Positions 22,701-32,155 of a stretch of DNA of 64,000 bases are shown piece after piece (position 1 is the stretch's first letter; each line of letters begins with the position of its first letter). Below the pieces are notes generated by a model. The model worked only from the letters and a program-made list of their open reading frames with translations. It made no database searches and was not told the DNA's origin. The DNA comes from Setoptus koraiensis. Lineage: Eukaryota > Arthropoda. Both the position numbers and the translations under genes were made by a program. The stretch is taken from the NCBI GenBank assembly GCA_048013815.1, contig CM106586.1:620001-684000 (forward strand), in the 5' to 3' direction.

Positions 22701-25700
22701 TAATTTTAATCCGATCATAGGCCCGATGATAAATGCCAACATGGACATTCAATTTGTGCTCGAGCCTTTCGGAGTAATCAAGTACTTAGTTAATTATTTG
22801 ACAAAAGCATCGGGTAAAGCGTCATTGGCGATGCGGGCTGTATTTGAGCATTACAAAAACCACAAAGCGTCGCACAATCCCCTAAAAGAAATGCTCAAGA
22901 CAATGTCTCGAGAACTCCTCAATTGTCTTGAGCTTGGTGCACCCGAAGCTGCTCTTATGTGTATAGGTGGCAAATTTCATGATTGTAACTGGAGTGAGGT
23001 TGTCGTGAATACTTCTCTGCCTAATGAAAGAACACGTATTCTGAAGCCGTTGAAAGAATTGGCTGAATTAGCTGACAAATCTTGCTCCGAAATATATCAT
23101 CCATCTGTCTACGAAAAGTATGAGAATAGACCCAAGAACCAATACAATATGTATTTTGCTGATTGGTTGACAAAGTATCAGGGTCAGACAGTTCATGATG
23201 AAAAGCCTGATTTCTTCGAGGATATTGTTGAATCAGAGCCCGATTTGTATACCGACAATCGTAAGGTGCTACGCATACACATTCCCAAATTGAAGGAAGA
23301 TCCCGAAAATTATTATCGTATCTTAATAACCTTCTTTGGTCGTCCATGGTTCAGTGAAATGACTGATATAATCAACAAAACTGAATCTTATGAGGAGCGC
23401 TATGAGAACGATCGTGATCTTATCACCGCTAATAGAAAACGGCACTACAAGTTGGATTTCGATGTGCAAGTCCGGTTGAAGGGTATGTTCGAACAAGAGC
23501 AACGTATCTTGGAAGATCAAGAAAATTTTAATTGCCCCATTCCTGATGACTTTATACCTCAAAGTAAATTGTCATTGGATGATTTCATTTTTGAAGAGTT
23601 CGATAAACGTGATTGCACCCGAAACAGACTCAATATCGAAAACATTGATGAAGACGCTGTTTTAGCAGAGCAACATACTAGTCATGGCAAGAAGCTCATT
23701 TATTTGAACAAGTTGAATAAAACCAAAAATGAACTTCTGGTCTTTTCAACGAAAGCTTCTGCCGACACCATGGATATCTGTTCACGTGTTGCTAGTCTAA
23801 ATGAAAAGCAGTATGTGTACGCTTCACATTTCGCTCACGCATTGAGATTGGGCAATCCATTCTATCATGTTGTATTGGGTGGTGCAGGTACTGGTAAATC
23901 TTTTCTCATAAAGACTCTGCATCGCATTGGGCTTGGCATTTTGGATGTTGATCCCGATGTTGATGTTGACGTTGAACAATTTCCCATTATGCTCACAGCT
24001 ACTTCTGCTTCTGCTGCATTTCTGATTGGTGGTTCAACTATGCACTCAGCTTTCCTACTTCCGGTAATGAGAGAGTTCACCAGTCTCAGCGAAGATACTC
24101 GCAGTACTCAAGCCAAAAAGTTCCTATCAACAAAAGTTATTTTTGTCGATGAGATATCAATGTGCTCTAATGCTATGTTGCATCAGATGAATGATAGGCT
24201 CATACAAATCAAGCAGTGTGATTTGCCTTTTGGTGGATGCTCCGTTGTATTTTTCGGCGATTTCAACCAGCTACCTCCTGTTGCTGCCAAGCCAGTGTAT
24301 GTGCCAACTGATATCACTGGTAACACGTATTTATGGCAGTTGTTTTCATGTTACGAGTTGGTTGACATCATGCGGCAGAAAGATGACAAAAGATTCGCCG
24401 AAACGTTATCACGAATAGCCAATGGGAATTTCGTTCAGCAAGACGTGGATCTCCTAAAGACACGGCTTTGTGGTGAAGATCATCCGATCAGTTTGAGTGA
24501 TATACCTGATGATGTTATACGGTTGTATCCCACTAACAAAGCCGTTAATGCTTACAACATTGAAGCTATGAGCAAAATTGAAGGAGATGCTATAGTTGTC
24601 CCAGCAGATGATTCCCTTCGATCCAAAGTTCGGTTGAACGTTGAAGCAACTCTGAATAAATTCTATAAGAAAGAATTAGAATCTAACAGAGGTATGCATT
24701 TGGGTTTGCCACAAACTTTAACTCTCAAGAAGGGTGCTGTCTATAAGATAACAACTAATATTGATACTAGTGATGGGCTCGTGAACGGTGCCGCGGGCAT
24801 ATTACAATATATAAGTTACATTATGCACCCCAAAAACCCATCAGCCAGGAGGCCTGGCCTCCTTTTCATGTCCTTCGAAAATAAAAGTATCGGTCAACGT
24901 GCGAGGCATGAATTCTTCCGCGAATACGTTAAAAAGAGTGAGATATTATCTACGATTCGTGAAGATTGGGTACCTATCACATTGAAACAAATCACCATAA
25001 GTGAGTTTGATTATTCAATTGATAGAATTCAATTTCCGATTGTTCCTGCACATGCTCGTACATATCATTCGAGTCAAGGTCAGACATGGACCTCTGCTGT
25101 CTGCAATTTGATGCCAATAAATAGAATCAATAGAAAGATGTTATATGTCGGATTCAGCCGCGTAACCAGCCTAAGTGGTCTTTTTATTGTTGGTGATCTA
25201 TCGAAAGCTTTAGAAAAATGCAGATCCGTGCCTGATAAACGTGCACCAGCTGCTAAGGGCAAGATAAAGATGGTTGATATTGACGAATGCGAGATGGAGC
25301 AGGATAGGTTTTTTGTAAATCAATTCAAGAAAAAATGCTCTCTCAACGCGTCAATCCTTTCTTCCCATAACCCGGTTGCTCCTTCTCTATTGTTTCATAG
25401 AATGGATCACCCGAAAACAAGTTCCATCGAGTTACGCAAAATTCTATCGATGAATAAATTTTCACTGATTTTCCTCTCAGAAACTTGTTTGAAGCCTAAT
25501 GCTCGCGTCGAATTTGCCGGCTATTATAACGTGAAACGTTTAGATTTCGAGTCCTCCGATCAAGTTTCGCGCCGTGGCCTGCTTTGCTGTGCGACGTATG
25601 ATTTAAAGGACGAGATTAAAGTGGGGCCTGCGAAAAGCAGCCAGAATCTAGAGGTTATGATTATTCAATACTTAGCCAATCATTATATCTTTATCTATGT

Positions 25701-26976
25701 GCGTCCTGGTCATAGTTGGTCGAATTTGAACGACAAGGTCATTTTACCGGCGCTTCAATATATCGACAAACATCCTGGTGGCAGATTTTACATTTTCGGC
25801 GAGTTCAATTGTAGAGTGACCAATCCTTCATATGCTCTGATGTGTGATGCGTTCCTTCAATACAAAATTTTCCCTCTGCTCGTTGAAGATGCCCTTAAAT
25901 CAATTGACGGTTTAACCTCCGAGTATATATTCACTAACGATAGAAATGTGAATATCGGTGTTGTTCGAACCATTGTGAGTTCGTTCTATCCCGTATATGT
26001 GACCAAACGGGACGTTACTAACACCATTGTGACAGAACCTCCGCCGCACAAGCCTAGCGATCGACATTATGAAGATCATAACGATGATAGTGTTGCCTAC
26101 TCTAGAAATGAGTTTTCTCAGAGCAAGTTCATCGGAATGCAATCAGATGAAGACTACTCCGATTGCTCGATCGCTTCTCAAGATTCTCGTGACTCTGATG
26201 CTTCTTCTCAGTCTTCCCAATTAGCATGCAATCCTGCCGAGGAATTTGTTTTGCGGAGCTCAGGGTTATCACAACCTACTGATATTATTGACATATCGGA
26301 TGATGACTCTGAGACTCAAATGGAAGTCGAAGCACAACCCGGCAATCTGTACTTAAAACGATATTTTAGCGAGTATTTCCTTTGTGAATATGAAGATGTT
26401 ACTCAGGGTGAGGTAGATATTTTGAATTCGACTGGATATCTCAATACCAATATCGTTAACTGTTTCCTCCACCTGTTACGTATCCAGTATGATGTTTTAC
26501 CGTTCGATTCGTTCTTCTATCCAATGTTGAGGCAAGAAATTTCTAGATTTGAATCATCTGACTTTGATAGAACATTTCCTGTGCATCTGAGATACCTAGA
26601 GGATCTTTTTGATCATCGAATTGCGCTGATACCGATTGTACTTGATGAACATTGGTCACTCGTCAAGGTTGACATCGATTCGCAAACCATTTCGCACTAT
26701 AATAGTCTTGTATCGGCGAGTAGTCGGTCTCACGGGTCGCAAGTATGTTCGAATTTGATCAAGTATTTGAAAATTGGAACTGGCATCGATTTCACTCTTT
26801 TGCCGACCCCTAGACCTCCTCAACAAGATAACGGATACGATTGTGGAGTATTTGTCTGTAAATATGCCCACTGTCTTGCCCTCGAACAAGATTTTCTCAA
26901 TTTTTCTCCCGCAGAAATGCGCGTTTATCGCCAGAAGATTAGACAGTCATTACTTTCTGAGACAATTGTTGTTTGA
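19369..26976 (+). CDS. Helentron Rep-helicase with endonuclease-like and Ulp1-like domains
   Basis: One uninterrupted frame of 2535 codons. Rough residue layout: minisatellite-encoded repeats 1-170; basic repeats with (K/R)xDPEF and AELxRKR motifs 230-420; a CxxC...CxxC zinc region near 460-510; Rep HUH motif (GSPHAHM) near 945; Y2 motif YLVNYLTK near 1138; Pif1-like helicase with Walker A GGAGTGKS near 1504, VDEISM near 1592, GDFNQLPP near 1630 and YVGFSRVTS near 1930; an endonuclease/exonuclease-like domain 2000-2210; a Ulp1-like cysteine protease 2370-2535 (HW near 2425, QDNGYDCGVF near 2485). Rep nicks and joins DNA and the helicase unwinds it in rolling-circle transposition. The real start is uncertain: the first ATG lies in the array, and ATG at 19891 (residue 175) is an alternative. 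Confidence 0.9.
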   Translation: MNQKWVLSRSALQDVNPEWVLSLIIPDVNRKWVLSRSGCEPEMGSFPNYIIDGCEPETGSFPQCLTGSEPRMGSFPDYTGCEPSMSSFPQRLTGCEPLMSSFPNYTGCEPSMSSFPQRLTGCEPEMGSFPDYRIGGSDSLIGVFLQNLARCDPEISLPLLRLRRCGLEFGSFLRMSNDDLVFELGSIFDDHPCSSFNSLASIVAHGGGYSPDSPHDSSDEDRHPAEKPFSRPLSRAEKMKLKRADPVFRAAENERRRANYKDNVSAHDYKAKQIRAKRSDPEFVAAELARKRELYQKNPHPTIERIKERRSDSVNYSLELERKKSLYHSDKSTAVCDSDPSVGDERPQRIRTQNKRYNDYYLDKDIEYHKKVRLDPEFRKAELAKLQKKRENVAFRDREEFVKRRSYFVKKVKSWNDLGFCFSGLDINEVDQRHLIKMNDAISTYYHDLAQSFFHVCVVCSGTFRECSLKKFDIEEFRSDIGQEFFDKVVSVFDEPFQICGTCYSYILRKKVPPLCMNNGLRYVALPEFIRTLNPIEQILVSNVIQFRKIVENRPEHNSWMRTHPHLFGKPSIINVQLDPSDAFSKVQSIPRAPDESLSCVVRLFKRQQFADMNLHPHVQGFIDHEKLDKAAAWLVKTPLYIKDGIKFKGKATTQKIAEKFNSERVIDMELGKDIPDEFPDAMYPPQETFITRLPGAPLDIAPAEDRPAISALFGTTIDERPFPTIFGGHPYPSPPPAGSSWPKLTLSQRLKFEMRNVSTQHRPCVYVLFGAAKKLANQLYSASYTATRISTKTNVLTVQDVLDQKHRNVLIKNDMMFTLYKQVPNTPQYWMAQSKKLLLAVYAFGPPTLFMTITINESDEAELLRLLYRFRHNVWLSQKDVLEGLSHSEKADLFLNDPVTLSRYFELRQSCLMKFLKDKYGAFAGYRIYKYYSRIEYQHRGSPHAHMIFWLEGAPTFDKDEPSSIPSCVDFIDRHITTRSDLCDEQVAKRQFHKHTRTCLKIKHGKVGCRFNLPRYPMAQTCILGPLMEGEVDKADIPSVRGRLLKIKNLLKEWTRPIPGGYFQRQSALTFDQFLEKLEMSHDQYIEAIRLGLEKHKTLYKCQPCDIMTNNFNPIIGPMINANMDIQFVLEPFGVIKYLVNYLTKASGKASLAMRAVFEHYKNHKASHNPLKEMLKTMSRELLNCLELGAPEAALMCIGGKFHDCNWSEVVVNTSLPNERTRILKPLKELAELADKSCSEIYHPSVYEKYENRPKNQYNMYFADWLTKYQGQTVHDEKPDFFEDIVESEPDLYTDNRKVLRIHIPKLKEDPENYYRILITFFGRPWFSEMTDIINKTESYEERYENDRDLITANRKRHYKLDFDVQVRLKGMFEQEQRILEDQENFNCPIPDDFIPQSKLSLDDFIFEEFDKRDCTRNRLNIENIDEDAVLAEQHTSHGKKLIYLNKLNKTKNELLVFSTKASADTMDICSRVASLNEKQYVYASHFAHALRLGNPFYHVVLGGAGTGKSFLIKTLHRIGLGILDVDPDVDVDVEQFPIMLTATSASAAFLIGGSTMHSAFLLPVMREFTSLSEDTRSTQAKKFLSTKVIFVDEISMCSNAMLHQMNDRLIQIKQCDLPFGGCSVVFFGDFNQLPPVAAKPVYVPTDITGNTYLWQLFSCYELVDIMRQKDDKRFAETLSRIANGNFVQQDVDLLKTRLCGEDHPISLSDIPDDVIRLYPTNKAVNAYNIEAMSKIEGDAIVVPADDSLRSKVRLNVEATLNKFYKKELESNRGMHLGLPQTLTLKKGAVYKITTNIDTSDGLVNGAAGILQYISYIMHPKNPSARRPGLLFMSFENKSIGQRARHEFFREYVKKSEILSTIREDWVPITLKQITISEFDYSIDRIQFPIVPAHARTYHSSQGQTWTSAVCNLMPINRINRKMLYVGFSRVTSLSGLFIVGDLSKALEKCRSVPDKRAPAAKGKIKMVDIDECEMEQDRFFVNQFKKKCSLNASILSSHNPVAPSLLFHRMDHPKTSSIELRKILSMNKFSLIFLSETCLKPNARVEFAGYYNVKRLDFESSDQVSRRGLLCCATYDLKDEIKVGPAKSSQNLEVMIIQYLANHYIFIYVRPGHSWSNLNDKVILPALQYIDKHPGGRFYIFGEFNCRVTNPSYALMCDAFLQYKIFPLLVEDALKSIDGLTSEYIFTNDRNVNIGVVRTIVSSFYPVYVTKRDVTNTIVTEPPPHKPSDRHYEDHNDDSVAYSRNEFSQSKFIGMQSDEDYSDCSIASQDSRDSDASSQSSQLACNPAEEFVLRSSGLSQPTDIIDISDDDSETQMEVEAQPGNLYLKRYFSEYFLCEYEDVTQGEVDILNSTGYLNTNIVNCFLHLLRIQYDVLPFDSFFYPMLRQEISRFESSDFDRTFPVHLRYLEDLFDHRIALIPIVLDEHWSLVKVDIDSQTISHYNSLVSASSRSHGSQVCSNLIKYLKIGTGIDFTLLPTPRPPQQDNGYDCGVFVCKYAHCLALEQDFLNFSPAEMRVYRQKIRQSLLSETIVV

Positions 26977-27048
26977 TATTAAAGTCTCCGCCTGTGTTTC
27001 GATATATGATGAACTTGAGATGTATCTAGGCCCAGATTGATGCAAATT

Positions 27049-27320
27049 GGAAGTGAACCTTCGACGGGTTCTTTCCCAGTCGCGCAAAATTGGAAGTGAA
27101 CCCTCGACGAGTTCTTTCCCAGTCGCGCAAAATTGGAAGTGAACCCTCGACGAGTTCTTTCCCAGTCGCGCAAAATTGGAAGTGAACCCTCAACGAGTTC
27201 TTTCCCAGTCGCGCAAAATTGGAAGTGAACCCTCAACGAGTTCTTTCCCAGTCGCGCAAAATTGGAAGTGAACCCTCAACGGGGCACTATTCGCTACAAC
27301 AACCGAGTTCTTTCCCAGAC
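27049..27320 (+). repeat. 43-bp minisatellite downstream of the transposase
   Basis: Six units start at 27049, 27092, 27135, 27178, 27221 and 27264. Each reads GGAAGTGAACC, then CGACGAG or CAACGAG, then TTCTTTCCCAG, then TCGCGCAAAATT. The unit length is not a multiple of three. The GTGAACC...GAGTTCTTTCCC part equals the upstream coding minisatellite. The last unit carries about 24 extra bases, including ACTATTCGCTACAAC as in the interspersed repeat family. Confidence 0.9.
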
Positions 27321-27905
27321 GATAACAGAGTTGAGATAGATGAAGTTTAGGGTGGAAGATTCAGCATCAACGAAGTTTTTAGTCAGAGTGTACGTGGCGG
27401 AAGTAGATATATAGCATCATTATTTAGTCATCATCAGCAGTGGTTACGGTCGAGTCATGCGGAGTTAAGTTAGTTTAAGTTTGGGGTGGAAGATTCAGCA
27501 TCAACGAAGTTTTTATTTAGTCAGAGTGTACGTGGCGGAAGTAGATATATAGCATCATTATTTAGTCATCATCAGCAGTGGTTACGGTCGAGTCATGCGG
27601 AGTTAAGTTAGTTTAAGTTTGGGGTGGAAGATTCAGCATCAACGAAGTTTTTATTTAGTCAGAGTGTACGTGGCGGAAGTAGATATATAGCATCATTATT
27701 TAGTCATCATCAGCAGTGGTTACGGTCGAGTCATGCGGAGTTAAGTTAGTTTAAGTTTGGGGTGGAAGATTCAGCATCAACGAAGTTTTTATTTAGTCAG
27801 AGTGTACGTGGCGGAAGTAGATATATAGCATCATTATTTAGTCATCATCAGCAGTGGTTACGGTCGAGTCATACGGAGTTCAGCATCAACAAAGTCTTTG
27901 GTAGG
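27321..27905 (+). repeat. 138-bp tandem repeat
   Basis: Four copies of a unit beginning GGTGGAAGATTCAGCATCAA at 27351, 27485, 27623 and 27761. The first is four bases shorter. Copies are nearly identical, so the expansion is recent. No coding content. Confidence 0.9.
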
Positions 27906-28113
27906 AGAACATGGAGCAAGATTGGATACTTGAAAATAAAATATATCAAGCAATAAGTTATATGCACAAATTCGTTTCTAGCACCACCTTGTTCGCACTT
28001 TTTTGTTGGTCTGGTAGTTGTTTTAGTGGTTGGTCGTTTGTCGTTTGGTTTGGTTTGGTTTGTTTATTTTATCGGTCGGTTGCCTTGTTGGTTTGTTGTT
28101 GGCGGTTTTATTT

Positions 28114-28236
28114 GGTTCGGTTCGGTTCGGTTCGGTTCGGTTCGGTTCGGTTCGGTTCGGTTCGGTTCGGTTCGGTTCGGTTCGGTTCGGTTCGGTTCGG
28201 TTCGGTTCGGTTCGGTTCGGTTCGGTTCGGTTCGGT
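28114..28236 (+). repeat. (TTCGG)n pentanucleotide array
   Basis: About 24 uninterrupted copies of GGTTC/TTCGG. It differs by one base from the arthropod telomere repeat TTAGG, but lies inside a transposon. Confidence 0.95.
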
Positions 28237-28324
28237 TTGTATGTTGGGTATATAGAACCGAAAGAACGGATCCGCTGGAAGGGTGTGTACAATGCGGATC
28301 CGCTCGGGTGTCATCGGTACGGCG

Positions 28325-28808
28325 GCACAGTATCACGGTTATAACCAATACTGTGCACGCCTGTTGTTGTCTATCTCTGTGCACTGCGCGCGTCGAACTT
28401 TATTGACGCGCGCGTGCAACACGTTATTACATTGTTTGTCGCATTGCCTCGGCGGATGCAATCATCTTGCCGTTGCGAAATCACAACGGCTAGATGATTG
28501 CATCCACCAGCAATGCCAGCACCGCCAGTCCGCCAGCATCACCGCCAGCATCAACACCAACAGCAACAACCACCATCATCACCATCATCATTATTATCAT
28601 TATTATTATCATTATTATTGCTATTATTATTGCTATTATTATTATTATTATTGCTATTATTATTATTATTATTGCTATTATTATTATTATTATTGCTATT
28701 ATTATTATTATCATCATCACCATCACCATCATCGTCGTCACCACCAACATCATCCGCATCATAAGTGCAGTTGGTGATGTTTTCAAATTGGAACATCACC
28801 AACTGCAC
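28325..28808. repeat. Row of perfect hairpins in Helentron right arm
   Basis: Perfect stems: 28325-28356 (GCACAGTAT arms), 28386-28413 (GCGCGCGTC arms), 28454-28505 (14-bp arm GGATGCAATCATCT plus inner 7-bp GCCGTTG), and 28765-28808 (17-bp arm GTGCAGTTGGTGATGTT, 10-base loop). Between the last two lies a TTATTATTG-type microsatellite. Confidence 0.85.
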
Positions 28809-29745
28809 CGTTAATTACGGTGCTGTTGGTGGCCGGCAACAACGACAGCAGCAGCAACAACAGCAGCAACAACAAACCGGCCGACACCAGCGACGACAAC
28901 AACAACAGCAGCAGCAGAACCCCTTGCGGGCCCGCCAGCGTGCCAACCGGCGGCAACAACGGCAACAACAGCAGCAACAGCAACAACCAAAACAGCAGCA
29001 GCACCCACAACAGCACCAACAACAACAGCACCAACAACAACAGCACCAACAACAACAGCACCAACAACAAGAGCACCAACAACAACAGGACCAACAAGAG
29101 CAGCAACCACCGCCACCGCTCACCGCCGCTCAGCGCCAGCGCCGACGCCAACAACACCAACGCCAACAACACCAACGCCAACAACACCAACGCCAACAAC
29201 ACCAACAACCTCGGCCAGAACCTGTAGTGTTCGGGCCGGAACCTCTGTTCCGACCCGTCCTACACGTTCTGGCCGATGAATACGCCGGCCGCCGACGTCC
29301 TGGCGAGTCTCTCGACGCAAGACTCGCCAGGATGGAGGCCGAGCGGACGGCAGCAGCAGCAGCTTCAACAACATCAGCAGCAGCTTCAACAACATCAGCA
29401 GCAGCAGCAGCAGCTCCAACAACATCAGCAGCAACTCCAACAACATCAGCAGCAGCTCCAACAACATCAGCAGCAGCAGCTCCAACAACAACCACAACAG
29501 CACCACAACCAACAACAGCACCACAACCAACAACAACAGCAACACCAATAACAACAGCAGCAGCAGGAACAACAACAACAGCAACACCAATAACAACAGC
29601 AGCAGCAGGAACAACAACAACTCCAACATCAGCATCAACAGCAGCAGCAGGAACTCCCATGGAGGTGGATATGCCACAACAGCCACAGCAGCCACAACAG
29701 CCACAACAGCCACAACAGCTGCAGGAGCAACAACAGCAACAATAA
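28809..29745 (+). repeat. CAACAG-rich low-complexity tract (Gln-rich open frame)
   Basis: Mostly CAA/CAG/ACA trinucleotides open in several frames on both strands. One plus frame from 28765 gives about 326 residues dominated by Gln, Thr and Ala. A further perfect 13-bp hairpin (TCCTGGCGAGTCT arms) lies at 29298-29332. Openness in many frames argues that it is structural low-complexity DNA and not a true gene. Confidence 0.7.
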
Positions 29746-29836
29746 AAAAAAATATTATTATTATCATTATCATTATTATTATTACCGCTGTAACTATTAT
29801 TATTACAATAAAATTTGAGGCGAGCTCGCCCGGCCT

Positions 29837-30551
29837 CTCTTCGTTAGCCAGAACGAAAGGTTATTATATAGTGTAAAGTATTAGGGTCTATTATATCACT
29901 CAAATCTAGCATGTCAATGCTGTGTTTTCTCATGAAAATAAATTTCGTTGGATAGAAAAGACTGCCTCACTGATTACAGATTGGCTAGGGTGTTCTATCG
30001 AATAGTTTTTACCAAGATGGGAAAAAGTTATGCTACACCTTTCGAACAACATTTATTGGGTGTTCTTGCGAACTGGGCGTAGCTCAGTTCGCGACGAAAC
30101 TCATGGTGTGAGCTTCTTGGAGGCCTCTGACGAGAAATATTTCGGACCGGAAGTGTAGAAACTTCCAGTTCCGGTTTTAGCTTCATCTTTGAGATACAGC
30201 CTTGAAACTCGGTATGTTAGTATATCAGACTAAGACAACCCCGATGACATCATCTTCAAATATCTACAACTTCCGGTTCTTGAGATATTCAGGAAAATTG
30301 CATGTATGGGCGAATCTGGTCTGGGTCTGTTCAGAGCCTACACCCAGAGTATGGCGACACGCATTCATGAACAAAACCCGGATCGATCACGGGCCCCGCC
30401 CACTCGACTCCCAGTCCTCGGGAAGAATCTTTTTTAGTTTGGGGGTGTTGTAGCGAATAGCGACCCAGTCAGATTTCGATGAAACTTCACACGTGGGGCC
30501 CGTAGGGTCCCCTGACAACAGTTTGAGTGGTCCGGAAGTGCGGAAACTTCC
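29837..30551. repeat. Interspersed repeat copies near the scaffold gap
   Basis: The first about 250 bases show nothing recognisable. From about 30140 there are two copies of the GGTCCGGAAGTGCGGAAACT family also seen at 2858-2960 (a diverged copy at 30150-30300 and a closer copy at 30434-30551). An 8-bp hairpin GCGAACTG / CAGTTCGC lies near 30070. No gene. Confidence 0.6.
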
Positions 30552-31051
30552 NNNNNNNNNNNNNNNNNNNNNNNNNNNNNNNNNNNNNNNNNNNNNNNNN
30601 NNNNNNNNNNNNNNNNNNNNNNNNNNNNNNNNNNNNNNNNNNNNNNNNNNNNNNNNNNNNNNNNNNNNNNNNNNNNNNNNNNNNNNNNNNNNNNNNNNNN
30701 NNNNNNNNNNNNNNNNNNNNNNNNNNNNNNNNNNNNNNNNNNNNNNNNNNNNNNNNNNNNNNNNNNNNNNNNNNNNNNNNNNNNNNNNNNNNNNNNNNNN
30801 NNNNNNNNNNNNNNNNNNNNNNNNNNNNNNNNNNNNNNNNNNNNNNNNNNNNNNNNNNNNNNNNNNNNNNNNNNNNNNNNNNNNNNNNNNNNNNNNNNNN
30901 NNNNNNNNNNNNNNNNNNNNNNNNNNNNNNNNNNNNNNNNNNNNNNNNNNNNNNNNNNNNNNNNNNNNNNNNNNNNNNNNNNNNNNNNNNNNNNNNNNNN
31001 NNNNNNNNNNNNNNNNNNNNNNNNNNNNNNNNNNNNNNNNNNNNNNNNNNN
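30552..31051. other. Scaffold gap (500 N)
   Basis: Exactly 500 undetermined bases; it interrupts a repeat copy. Confidence 0.99.
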
Positions 31052-31865
31052 ATTTGCCAACAGCAGGTAGTGATTGCGGCTGTTCTTCACGTGATGAATT
31101 GTAAGCCATTGATCAATCAAAATAATAATCATGCTATTATGAAATATATCTAATAATAATGTTCTCATAAATTCGAAATAGAATTACAAATAGATTCAAA
31201 ATAAAATAGCAAATAAATTCAAATAAAAAGATCAAAGTCCATTCTATATATTTGAATTCGTGCCAAAATTAACTGCGGCCCTTCTTCCGCACGGGCCATG
31301 CCCCTTCGCTCCCGCACTAGCGCACAAATATGTATGCTGGCACAATGTGTGTGTGCACAGAGGGGGCGTCGGTCGCAGCGCCATCTGCCGGCGTGCGCGT
31401 CGTCCTGCGCAGATGGCCCAAAAACACCAGAAAATAACCAGAATAATGCAAAAACGAAAAATTTTCCGGGTAAACGGTTGCCCGGGTTCGACCCAGCTCT
31501 TCGAGATCTACAAGAATAGACCCATTAGAAACAAGTGATCCTGATTCAATCAGTATCTCGAGCGCTTAATTTTTTGGATAGACGAGTATCGTTGGAATAT
31601 GGATGCGAGCATGTGACAACATGTCGGAGATACACATCTAAGCCTGTCAGATCAGAGTAGCCGGAAAGATGACAGAATAAATCCTAGTTCTCCAAATTGC
31701 TATTGCAGCATGATAAACATGTTGATTGCTTGCGTACGGAATTTAGTAGGATCCTAATGGTCAGTTTCGCCACAATGAGTAAGTTAGTTGGACACACCAA
31801 TTAGTCAATGGCGCATACTTTGTTATAGAGCATCGATTTCGAATTTCGAAGATCAAAATGTGACC
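31052..31865. other. Non-coding, with capped end of variant type
   Basis: AT-rich DNA followed by a GC-richer stretch (31260-31500) with no recognised gene. At 31534-31571 lies a near-copy, in reverse orientation, of the hairpin-plus-AGCGCTTAATT end seen at 9584-9618. Confidence 0.5.
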
Positions 31866-32155
31866 ATCGAATTTCGAATTGTGACCATCGAACTCTGACC
31901 ACGGAACTCTGACCACGGAACTCTGGCCATCGAACGAGCAGCTGAAACTCTCATCAGGAATTCGAATTTTCAATTTTCGAATTTCGAACTTCGAATTGTT
32001 ACCACCGAACTCTGACCACGGAACTCTGACCACGGAACTCTGGCCATCGAACATCGAACCAGCAGCTGAAACTCTCATCAGGAATTCGAATTTTCAATTT
32101 TCGAATTTCGAACTTCGAATTGTTACCACCGAAGTTCGAAATGTGACCATCGAAC
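31866..32155. repeat. 117-bp tandem repeat rich in TTCGAA
   Basis: AACTCTGACCACGGAACTCT starts at 31891 and again at 32008. Units contain runs such as GAATTTCGAACTTCGAATTG. A third partial unit ends near 32155. Related sequence (CGAGCAGCTAAAACTCTTAT) reappears at 32643. Confidence 0.8.

Larger units (their letters stand above)
18227..29836 (+). mobile_element. Helentron (Helitron2-type rolling-circle transposon), about 11.6 kb
   Basis: The left terminal motif AGGCCGGGCGAGC (18227-18239) and its exact reverse complement (29824-29836) bracket a single large transposase gene, as expected for the short asymmetric inverted repeats of Helentrons. The right motif overlaps a perfect palindrome GGCGAGCTCGCC (29819-29830). 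Between the ends, in order: a duplicated TTTCCCC/CAAAAAAGTCCATAGAG block, an AGTAAT-type microsatellite, a coding minisatellite, the Rep-helicase gene, a 43-bp minisatellite, a 138-bp tandem repeat, a TTCGG array, hairpins in trinucleotide-rich DNA. The ends are inferred from the motif pair; target-site evidence is not conclusive. Confidence 0.7.

Noticed and set aside
28023-28406. RFGSV/PNRTE peptide repeats around 28.1 kb
   Set aside because: Translation of the TTCGG pentamer in different frames; open on both strands.
28765-29745. Gln-rich 326-residue protein
   Set aside because: Starts inside a hairpin arm, overlaps equally open frames on the other strand, and consists of CAA/CAG repeats.
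31339-31500. tRNA-derived SINE (GGTTCGACCC resembling a B box)
   Set aside because: The only A-box-like sequence is about 150 bases away, far beyond the usual 30-40, and no cloverleaf was found.
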